A DNA stretch of 5,562 nucleotides, taken from the NCBI GenBank assembly GCA_913062735.1, contig CAJXWI010000201.1, forward strand, positions 1-5,562, given 5' to 3'. This DNA is from an uncultured Arcobacter sp. (GTDB lineage: Bacteria; Campylobacterota; Campylobacteria; Campylobacterales; Arcobacteraceae). Position 1 is the first letter of the stretch, and each line of letters starts with the position of its first letter. The notes beneath the pieces were generated by a model. That model was given only the letters and a program-made list of their open reading frames with translations, was not told the DNA's origin and searched no databases. Below, one piece after another: positions 1 to 5,562 of the stretch. The position numbers and the translations under genes are program-made.

Positions 1-2
1 AC

Positions 3-827
3 ATTACCTTAATATCCCCTAAATCACCGAAAACTATAGAGAAAAAAAGCAATCCTGAATTGTACATTTTACTTTTTATGTTTATCCCAACCGCAATTCA
101 TTTATACGGCTATGAAAAAAATCTTTTCTATAGTGTCCATTCGAATCTACAATCCATTATCATTCTCTTTTGGTTACTTGTTGGCTCTATTTTGTTATCA
201 AGTATTGCGATCACTCGCAGTAATCAAACGAAAAAGCTCAAACAAAAATTATTTACAGAACAAAAACAACATCAACAACTTACGTATATCAATCATGGGT
301 TAAATGATGCGCTTATCAACAGTGAATATAAGGCGATAGTCAATGCATCAAATAATGCCATCTTAACAACGTCTGTCACGGGGGAAATCTTATCTGCCAA
401 TCCCGCTGCGGTACAAATGTTTCAAAGCCTTGAGCAAGAATTAAAAGAACGACCTATTAGCTCTTTATTTGCAGAAAAAGACGAAATGCACTTCTTTTTT
501 GATTTTCAAAGTAATGTGTACTCATTACAACGTAAAGAATTAGGCATCTCCGTAGAATGTGTATCACTTCGTTCAGATAAAACAGAATTCCCAGCACAAG
601 CTGAATTACAATGGGCTGAACGCGATGAACAGCCCCTTATTGTCATAACTTTCATTAATTTATCGGCAAGAAAGCATGCAGAAAAGCAAACTTTAGAATT
701 GAAAGACAAATTTATCGCCAATATTTCTCATGAATTTAGAAATGTTGATATATTTAAAGCTTCTGACACAATGGTTGACTCCTTAACTCAGCTTATTGCA
801 AGAAAAAGAGACAAAAATATTAATTAA
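3..827 (+). CDS. Truncated membrane PAS sensor histidine kinase, fused to an unrelated C-terminal tail (partial at left edge)
   Basis: The frame is open from the left edge, so the true start probably lies outside; a TTG at 60 and an ATG at 78 lack a convincing ribosome site. Numbering from the TTG, residues 2-17 and 32-52 are hydrophobic and look like membrane helices with a short loop between them. Residues 54-75 are charged, Lys/Gln-rich and coiled-coil-like. Residues 86-205 look like a PAS/PAC domain (motifs ILTTSVTGEILSANPAA and ITFINLSARKHAE). Residues 214-227 are the start of a HisKA domain, with the phosphoacceptor H224 in FIANISHEFR. Kinases of this family continue with Thr-Pro and then about 200 residues of HisKA and HATPase; here Asn-Val follows and the frame stops 28 residues later. 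No ATP-binding N, G1 or G2 box exists, so it cannot autophosphorylate. Arginine codons are mostly CGN in the kinase part, unlike the minus-strand genes. The family call is firm; what it senses is unknown. Confidence 0.8.
   Translation: MTLISPKSPKTIEKKSNPELYILLFMFIPTAIHLYGYEKNLFYSVHSNLQSIIILFWLLVGSILLSSIAITRSNQTKKLKQKLFTEQKQHQQLTYINHGLNDALINSEYKAIVNASNNAILTTSVTGEILSANPAAVQMFQSLEQELKERPISSLFAEKDEMHFFFDFQSNVYSLQRKELGISVECVSLRSDKTEFPAQAELQWAERDEQPLIVITFINLSARKHAEKQTLELKDKFIANISHEFRNVDIFKASDTMVDSLTQLIARKRDKNIN
741..827 (+). other. Possible 3' end of an axial flagellar gene (hook/rod C-terminus), in frame after the kinase fragment
   Basis: These 28 codons plus stop encode a tail starting NVDIFKASDTMVDSLTQL and ending RDKNIN. 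It does not continue the HisKA domain. The pattern (Asn-Val, hydrophobic, Lys-Ala/Thr-Ser-Asp-x-Met, two residues, Leu, basic end) resembles the conserved C-terminal helix of hook, rod and hook-associated proteins (FlgE, FlgG, FlgK), where a segment like QRAYEAN normally precedes it. That upstream half is missing, as expected if the join falls here. Arginine codons are AGA, as in the minus-strand genes. The match is from memory of the family and the segment is short, so the assignment is tentative. It could also be chance read-through sequence. Confidence 0.35.
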
Positions 828-852
828 AAAATAATTTCAATCAGGTATTATC
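828..852. other. Probable second junction between flagellar-like tail and truncated cheA
   Basis: The plus-strand frame stops at 827 and the facing cheA frame stops at 841, leaving 13 bp between two stop codons. The CheA-like protein loses recognisable sequence after KSIR, whose last codon is at 853-855, so the break probably lies near 852. I see no hairpin followed by a U-tract, no insertion-sequence end and no direct repeat here. The nature of the join, biological or artefact, cannot be decided from this window. Confidence 0.4.
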
Positions 853-1335
853 TCGAATGCTTTTTGGAACAATTTTTTTAACTTCAACAGTTTTAGGTGC
901 AACAGGTTCTACAACAGGAGCAGCTGCTACGGTATTTTCTTCAGAATATGCATTAATAACAATCAGTTGAGAAGCTGTTTTTTCTGTAAATAATTCTTGC
1001 GTTAATTCATTATCAACTTCTAGTTCTAATAGTTCTTTCATTATGTCTAAAGCATCAATTAATGCTCCAGCCATTTCTGGTAAATATTCAATTTTATGGT
1101 TTCTTAATTTATCCATTAAGTTCTCAACACTGTGAGTGAACTTAGCAAAAAGTGTTAGTTCAACAGATGCACCACTACCCTTTAACGTATGAACATCACG
1201 AAACAGTTGTCCCATTTCTTCTTCCGTTAAAGAGCCATTAGTTTCAGCTTCTAATAATACATTATCTGCTGATTCAAAAAGTTCTTCAGCTTCTTCTACG
1301 AACATTTCTCTATATTTTGAAATATCAAATGACAT
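841..1335 (-). CDS. cheA: CheA N-terminal P1 (Hpt) domain, probably a truncated chemotaxis histidine kinase
   Basis: The 164-residue product begins with an acidic helix (MFVEEAEELFESADNVLLE) typical of the CheA P1 phosphotransfer domain. The phosphoacceptor is H49 in DVHTLKGSGAS, and the helices run to about residue 127. Residues 131-160 are an Ala/Pro/Val/Lys-rich linker. The protein ends at KSIRDNT, whereas full-length CheA has several hundred more residues (dimerisation, ATP-binding and CheW-like domains). In many CheA proteins a Ser/Thr-Ile-Arg-Val motif opens the P3 region, so the break seems to lie right after KSIR. AAAGG at 1342-1346, six bases before the ATG, supports the start. It follows cheY by 17 bp and would be co-transcribed with it. 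As it stands it could accept or pass phosphate but not make it. A genuine free-standing Hpt protein is the alternative. Confidence 0.8.
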   Translation of the reverse strand: MSFDISKYREMFVEEAEELFESADNVLLEAETNGSLTEEEMGQLFRDVHTLKGSGASVELTLFAKFTHSVENLMDKLRNHKIEYLPEMAGALIDALDIMKELLELEVDNELTQELFTEKTASQLIVINAYSEENTVAAAPVVEPVAPKTVEVKKIVPKSIRDNT

Positions 1336-1352
1336 GATTTACCTTTCTGTTT

Positions 1353-1721
1353 TTATCTACTTAATACAATATTGACAGCTTTTAATAATTGATCAGGAAC
1401 AAAAGGTTTAACAATCCAACCTGTTGCTCCTGCTGCCTTCCCTTTTGCTTTCATTTCATCACTTCTCTCTGTTGTTAAAACTAAAATTGGTTTTTTAGCA
1501 TAAGCAGGTACTTTTCTTAATTCTGAGATTAAAGTAAGTCCATCCATATTTGGCATATTAACATCTGTAATAATTAGGTCATAAGATGCAAGTTTTGCTT
1601 TTGCTAAACCATCAACACCATCAACTGCTTCAGTAACATCTGTATATCCCCCTTCAGTTAATGCATAATTTAACATATCTCTTAGCATAGTAGAATCATC
1701 TACGATTAAAAGTTTTGCCAT
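1353..1721 (-). CDS. cheY: CheY-like single-domain response regulator
   Basis: The 122-residue product is one receiver domain with no output domain, the normal size for CheY. It carries the acidic pair D8-D9 (LLIVDDS), the phosphoacceptor D53 (IITDVNMPNMDG), T83 (VLTTE) and K105 (WIVKPF), so every catalytic residue is present. The position matching E. coli CheY Tyr106 is Trp102, an aromatic residue that could still act as the switch. It presumably receives phosphate from a CheA and acts at the flagellar motor or as a phosphate sink. Adjacent cheA P1 supports a chemotaxis role, but several CheY paralogues are common in this group, so motor binding is inferred. The ribosome site AAGGA (1729-1733) is seven bases from the ATG. 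It lies 75 bp downstream of pnp, with possible promoter sequence in that gap. Confidence 0.9.
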   Translation of the reverse strand: MAKLLIVDDSTMLRDMLNYALTEGGYTDVTEAVDGVDGLAKAKLASYDLIITDVNMPNMDGLTLISELRKVPAYAKKPILVLTTERSDEMKAKGKAAGATGWIVKPFVPDQLLKAVNIVLSR

Positions 1722-1796
1722 ATATCTTTCCTTCTTTAATTTAATAATATATTATTTATTTATGATAGCCTAAGAAATATTAAACTAGAATAAATT
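1722..1796 (-). promoter_or_regulatory. pnp-cheY intergenic region with possible sigma70-type promoter
   Basis: This 75-bp, very AT-rich gap is the widest on the minus strand. Minus-strand TATCAT (plus coordinates 1762-1767) matches five of six bases of the -10 consensus and would leave an untranslated leader of roughly 30 bases. No good -35 box is visible, which is common for Campylobacterota sigma70 promoters. A 14-bp perfect palindrome made only of A and T lies at 1743-1756; it has no GC stem and so is not a convincing terminator. In DNA this AT-rich both features could be chance. Confidence 0.3.
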
Positions 1797-3974
1797 TTAC
1801 AATGTTGATATTGCAAGCTCTATTCGGTCTTTTTTAACTTTTAATACTTTAATCTCTAGCTCATCTCCAACCTTATAAAGGTCATTTATATTAGATACTC
1901 TTTGTTTTGAAATTTTAGAGATATGTAATAAACCTTCTCCGCCTTGTGGAAGAACAATGAATGCTCCAAAATCAGCAATTCGCTCAATTTTTCCCATCAT
2001 AACGTCATCAACCTTGTATAATTCTTCAAAATTAATGAATTTTTTTTCTTTTCTTGCGGGTGCATTATCTGAAATTGTTTTAATATGTTCACAAGCATCT
2101 AAAATACTTTGCTGAGAATTTCCAGTAACTTTTACATTTCCTGAATCTCTATCTAAATCAATTGACACAGAGAATTTTTCAATTATTTCTTTAATTGTTG
2201 ATCCCGCTTTTCCAATAACAACCATAATTTTTGAAGGATCAATCTTAAATTGTTCAATTAATGGCAAAGCAGAACTTGGAATTATATCTTTAGCAGCTTC
2301 TTCCATAAGTTCTAAAATATGATTTTTACCCTCTTTTGCTTGGTATAAAGCTTCTTTTAGAACACTTAATTCAATACCACCCAATTTAATATCCATTTGT
2401 AAAGCAGTAATCCCTTTAGAAGAACCAGCAACTTTAAAATCCATATCCCCATCATGATCTTCTAGTCCCATAATATCTGTAAGAATTGAGTACTTATTGC
2501 CTTCAGTTACCATTCCCATAGCAACACCTGCTATTAAGGTAGACACAGGAACACCTGCTGCTTTTAAAGCCAAAGATCCTCCACAAACAGTAGCCATAGA
2601 AGAACTACCATTAGATTCAAGTATTTCAGATACTAATCTAACCGTTTCACTATAGTCTTTATCAATAGATGATTCTAAGGCTTTTTTACCTAAGTTACCA
2701 TGTCCTAACTCTCTTCTACTTACATTAAACATTGGTTTTGCTTCTCCAACAGAGAAACCTGGGAAGTTATAATGAAGTAAAAAATTATCCATAGAAGTTG
2801 ATTTCTCAGTTAGCTTTTCATACATTTGCCCTTCTTTATGACCAGCTAAAGTAGCAACTACTAAGGCTTGTGTTTCACCTCTTGTAAATAAACAAGAAGC
2901 ATGAGCAGAAGGTAAAATATTAGTATCAATACTAATTGCTCTTACATCTTTAAGTCCTCTACCATCAGCTCTAATCTTATCATCAACAATCATAGAACGT
3001 ACCAATTCTCTTTTTACTACGTTTACCGCTTCATAAATTGAAGAATATTCAAGCTCTTCTTTTAGGCAATACTCATTCGCACTTACTTCTTTTGCAATTC
3101 GTTTAAGATCATTGGCTCTTTCACTTTTTGCAAGTTTTTTAATGGCTTCTTTGATGTCTGAAGAAAAATTCTCTCTAATATATGAAAGAACTTCATCTTT
3201 TAATGATGAAGTTAGTAAATCAACTACTTCTTGTTCCTTACAAACGGATTCAAAACCACCTTCGTAAGTAGTATTTATTTCGTTTAACGCACTTTGTGCA
3301 AGAGCAATTGCTTCAATTAAATCATCTTCATTTATTTCATTCGTATTATGAACTTTAGTAAATGCTTCAATATCAACTTCAACCATATCTAAAGAAGAAA
3401 TAGCTTTCATTTCAATCATTAATAACTCATCTTTTGACCCTGCTACAAACAAGTCTAAGCTTGATTCATTAAGTAATGACATTTCTGGATTAACCACAAG
3501 TTCGTTATTGATTTTAGCAATTCTAACAGCAGCTACAGATTTTCTAATAGGTAAATTAGAGGTATATAAAGCGGCACTAGCAGCATTTAATGCAAGTGCT
3601 TGTAAATCAACTTCTTTATCAGCTGAAAATACAATAACCGTAATTGTTGTAGGATAAACATAACCTTTTGGAAATAAAGGACGCAAACTTCTATCAATTA
3701 CTCTTGAGGTTAATGTTTCAAACTCACTTGGTTTTGCTTCTCTTTTAATAAAACCACCAGGTAATTTAGCTGCTGCATATGTTTTTTCAATATACTGCAC
3801 TGTTAAGGGTGTAAAATCTTCTGAAACAGGATTATCAAACTCACTTACAACAGTAGCTAATACAACTGCATTCCCCAACTTTAACATAACTGAGCCATTT
3901 GCTTGTTTAGCAACTTTATTAAACTGAAACAGTTCTTCTTTATTATTTAATTCAAATTCACACACTGTTGACAT
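1797..3974 (-). CDS. pnp: Polyribonucleotide nucleotidyltransferase (PNPase)
   Basis: PNPase degrades RNA 3' to 5' using phosphate, releasing nucleoside diphosphates, and works as a cytoplasmic trimer. The 725 residues match the usual bacterial length of about 700-730. Order: first RNase PH core (about 13-208, including KLPGGFIKREAKPSEFETL), helical linker (about 238-315), second catalytic RNase PH core (about 325-530), KH domain (about 577-635) and S1 domain (about 656-723). The catalytic triad D506, D512 and K514 sits in LEDHDGDMDFKVAG with the same spacing as E. coli D486, D492 and K494. The phosphate-binding serines are in NGSSSMATVCGG (455-466), and FTRGETQAL is at 363-371. The KH loop is GKAG (588-591), within the GXXG pattern. 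The gene looks intact. Its start is fixed by AAGGA at 3981-3985, which overlaps the upstream stop codon, so translation is probably coupled to the phosphoribosyltransferase gene. Confidence 0.98.
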   Translation of the reverse strand: MSTVCEFELNNKEELFQFNKVAKQANGSVMLKLGNAVVLATVVSEFDNPVSEDFTPLTVQYIEKTYAAAKLPGGFIKREAKPSEFETLTSRVIDRSLRPLFPKGYVYPTTITVIVFSADKEVDLQALALNAASAALYTSNLPIRKSVAAVRIAKINNELVVNPEMSLLNESSLDLFVAGSKDELLMIEMKAISSLDMVEVDIEAFTKVHNTNEINEDDLIEAIALAQSALNEINTTYEGGFESVCKEQEVVDLLTSSLKDEVLSYIRENFSSDIKEAIKKLAKSERANDLKRIAKEVSANEYCLKEELEYSSIYEAVNVVKRELVRSMIVDDKIRADGRGLKDVRAISIDTNILPSAHASCLFTRGETQALVVATLAGHKEGQMYEKLTEKSTSMDNFLLHYNFPGFSVGEAKPMFNVSRRELGHGNLGKKALESSIDKDYSETVRLVSEILESNGSSSMATVCGGSLALKAAGVPVSTLIAGVAMGMVTEGNKYSILTDIMGLEDHDGDMDFKVAGSSKGITALQMDIKLGGIELSVLKEALYQAKEGKNHILELMEEAAKDIIPSSALPLIEQFKIDPSKIMVVIGKAGSTIKEIIEKFSVSIDLDRDSGNVKVTGNSQQSILDACEHIKTISDNAPARKEKKFINFEELYKVDDVMMGKIERIADFGAFIVLPQGGEGLLHISKISKQRVSNINDLYKVGDELEIKVLKVKKDRIELAISTL

Positions 3975-3986
3975 ATTTTTTCCTTA
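3975..3986 (-). promoter_or_regulatory. pnp ribosome binding site overlapping the upstream stop codon
   Basis: On the minus strand the TAA stop of the phosphoribosyltransferase gene forms the first bases of TAAGGA, six bases before the pnp ATG. A ribosome finishing the upstream gene would sit on the pnp initiation site, which favours coupled translation. Confidence 0.75.
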
Positions 3987-4631
3987 ATTCTTTATATTTA
4001 AAATATCGATAAATTTAACTTCTTCTAGTTCTTCATAATAATGTTTTATATTAATAAAATGTGCAATATTCTTTTTATAATATAAATCATCTGCAATAGA
4101 CTCAATCACTTGAATACTTGCATTTGGTATAATGGGAACTGCAACTGAAACAGATTTAGCATTTAAAGTAATGGCTGTTTTAATACACGCCATCATTGTT
4201 AAACTTGTATTCAATCCTTCATCCACTAATAAAACATTTTTGTTTTCCAAATTAACAAGTCTTTTGTTATTCCGGAATTTAAATACTTTTTCATTGAGAA
4301 GATTCTCATGCATTATTTTGGACTTAGAATAAACATAATCCAATGAAATACCAAAAGATTTTGCCAATTCCTCATGAATAACAACTTCTTGAGATTCACT
4401 TACAATCGCAATTTCACATTCATCATTTTTTGGTGTATATATTTTAGCACAAAATAAATAATCTACTTTTGCATTTAAAGCCTCTGCAACTTTTTGCGCA
4501 ATGCTGTAGCCACTTGCCGACGTAGAAAATACTATCCAATCTTCAAGTTTCATTTCTTCTATAGGTAAAATATCAATTAACTGTTCTGCCGCATCTTGTC
4601 TATTTTTGAAATAAACTTTATCTGTTTTCAT
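3984..4631 (-). CDS. Predicted phosphoribosyltransferase (COG1926-like) with a degenerate PRPP loop
   Basis: The 215-residue protein starts with YFKNRQDAAEQLIDIL, the usual opening of a family of predicted phosphoribosyltransferases that run FxNRxDAGxxLA. It keeps other family landmarks: an Ala-Leu-Asn-Ala-Lys-Val-Asp strand (51-57), an HEELAKSFGIS segment (86-96), the PRPP-loop strand VLLVDEGLNTSLTM (133-146), a VAVPIIP strand (163-169) and a C-terminal HYYEELEEV (197-205). The loop is altered: the usual acidic pair plus G-x-A-T-G-A-T reads DEGLNTSLT, so a small residue is replaced by Leu and a Gly by Ser. The early LPRGG loop is replaced by STSASG (36-41). Substrate binding may be changed or lost. 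Its substrate is unknown. It sits 21 bp after lptD and 9 bp before pnp; the position suggests co-expression, not a shared pathway. The ATG has only a weak AAAGA ribosome site. Confidence 0.8.
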   Translation of the reverse strand: MKTDKVYFKNRQDAAEQLIDILPIEEMKLEDWIVFSTSASGYSIAQKVAEALNAKVDYLFCAKIYTPKNDECEIAIVSESQEVVIHEELAKSFGISLDYVYSKSKIMHENLLNEKVFKFRNNKRLVNLENKNVLLVDEGLNTSLTMMACIKTAITLNAKSVSVAVPIIPNASIQVIESIADDLYYKKNIAHFINIKHYYEELEEVKFIDILNIKN

Positions 4632-4652
4632 TGCAAATCTTTATCATGGATA

Positions 4653-5562
4653 TTATTGTTCTTTTACTTTAAATTGTTGTCGAACACTTGTTATTGGTTT
4701 TAACTCAAAATTAATAAATATAATACTTTGTTTCGTTGTTTTATCACTTGAACTCGTAACAATCTCATTTCTTAACTCTAAAGATAAAGCCCAACAATCC
4801 TCAGTCATAGAAAATACAAAACTTTCTTTACTTTTTATTTTATCATGAATATTATAATTTTGTCTATAAGCAATATTATATTTATTATTTATTTTATACC
4901 GTAAGGCAATATTTGCAGATTCTAAATCATCTTTACCAGAATTTGGTGTATCTTTTGATTTATAGTGACCAAAACTAGTACCAATATCTGTAAAATCAAA
5001 CTTTAATGTACTTGAGTGTTCTATAAAAGTTTTATCTTCATTAGAATAAATAAATCTGTTAGACAAAGATCCCAAATCAAAATTATAGCTCAGTGTGTTT
5101 TCCAAGTTTGTTAATTTAGATTTTCCACTGCTTTCATAGGTAATATTTTGTGTCATGGTATGATTAATAATTTGAGACAAATCAATTTGCGAATAAAAAG
5201 ACTGGTTTAATGATAATGCAATGGAACGCTCACTTTTACTTAAAGAAAAAGGGGATAAATCACTGTTGTTTTGGTAATCTCCATTAAGACCATAAATATC
5301 TCCACTTTCTTTTAAGGTATCAGCAAAAGTAAACTTTGAAGATAAGTTTAAGGTATGAATAAAAGAGCTGTATGGTTTAATTAGATCCGTTGATAAATCT
5401 AAAACATGTAGGCTTTGTCCTAAATATGCATTCTCGTACTTAGTTGAAGAATTAGAATAATTGATTTTTGAAAGCACAAGTTCTTCACTTAACGTAAGAT
5501 TCAAAAAATCATCAAAAAATGAAAAACTTAAGGAAACAGGAACATTAACATCTGTTAGATTA
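4653..5562 (-). CDS. lptD: LPS-assembly protein LptD, C-terminal part (partial at right edge)
   Basis: The frame is open to the right edge, giving 302 visible residues; a TTG at 5502-5504 is not a credible start. LptD is the outer-membrane beta-barrel that, with LptE, inserts lipopolysaccharide into the outer leaflet. What is visible is the barrel part: many short stretches alternating polar and hydrophobic residues, such as ANIALRYKINNKYNIAYRQN and DCWALSLELRNEIV, separated by Asn/Asp/Ser/Lys-rich turns. The end, IIFINFELKPITSVRQQF, matches the typical LptD finish, where an F-x-L-K-x-hydrophobic-Gly/Thr last strand follows a Lys/Thr-rich turn. The periplasmic jellyroll domain and signal peptide lie outside the window. 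Location next to a phosphoribosyltransferase and pnp fits gene order I recall for Campylobacterota. Another outer-membrane barrel cannot be fully excluded without the N-terminus. Confidence 0.8.
   Translation of the reverse strand, partial: NLTDVNVPVSLSFSFFDDFLNLTLSEELVLSKINYSNSSTKYENAYLGQSLHVLDLSTDLIKPYSSFIHTLNLSSKFTFADTLKESGDIYGLNGDYQNNSDLSPFSLSKSERSIALSLNQSFYSQIDLSQIINHTMTQNITYESSGKSKLTNLENTLSYNFDLGSLSNRFIYSNEDKTFIEHSSTLKFDFTDIGTSFGHYKSKDTPNSGKDDLESANIALRYKINNKYNIAYRQNYNIHDKIKSKESFVFSMTEDCWALSLELRNEIVTSSSDKTTKQSIIFINFELKPITSVRQQFKVKEQ

Noticed and set aside
112..303. Plus-strand open frame of 63 codons
   Set aside because: It lies inside the kinase frame in another phase, has no family-like motifs, and the overlapping frame has clear PAS/kinase features.
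506..721. Minus-strand open frame of 71 codons with several cysteines
   Set aside because: It is antisense to the PAS/HisKA coding sequence and has no ribosome site or recognisable domain.
828..852. Xer/dif-like or attachment site at the boundary of the left mosaic
   Set aside because: I could not find paired inverted arms around a short spacer or a direct repeat flanking the foreign segment.
1743..1756. 14-bp perfect palindrome as an operator or terminator
   Set aside because: It contains only A and T in a very AT-rich gap, so chance is a good explanation; it has no GC stem for a terminator.
4132..4332. Plus-strand open frame of 66 codons
   Set aside because: It is antisense to the phosphoribosyltransferase gene, over its PRPP loop region, and resembles no protein I know.

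Overview
The window looks like a piece of an AT-rich Campylobacterota genome, with an Arcobacter-type organism most likely. This rests on gene content and order (lptD, a phosphoribosyltransferase, pnp, then chemotaxis genes), low GC and AGA-rich arginine codons. No species can be named from the sequence alone.

Positions 841 to 5562 hold five genes on the minus strand, read from right to left. They are the C-terminal part of LptD (outer-membrane LPS assembly, cut by the right edge), a predicted phosphoribosyltransferase with an eroded PRPP loop, a complete 725-residue PNPase (pnp), a CheY-like single-domain response regulator, and the N-terminal phosphotransfer (P1/Hpt) part of a CheA kinase. 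The gaps are short (21, 9, 75 and 17 bp), so this reads as one transcriptional run. The first three genes are envelope and RNA housekeeping. The 75-bp gap before cheY is the only place with room for a separate promoter, and the last two genes form a phosphorelay pair.

Positions 1 to about 852 are different. A plus-strand reading frame, open at the left edge, encodes two membrane segments, a PAS domain and the start of a histidine kinase dimerisation domain up to the H-box. Just after the H-box the frame stops looking like a kinase and continues for 28 residues that resemble the C-terminus of an axial flagellar protein (FlgE/FlgG/FlgK type). The facing CheA gene stops after 164 residues, at the point where the kinase core should begin. 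Three unrelated partial genes therefore meet within about 110 bp, and the kinase part has visibly higher GC.

The main observation is this mosaic boundary. It is either a real rearrangement that destroyed a kinase, a flagellar gene and cheA, or an assembly/chimera artefact. I consider the artefact at least as likely. I see no mobile element, CRISPR array, RNA gene or convincing new system. There is no gene-free stretch longer than 75 bp.
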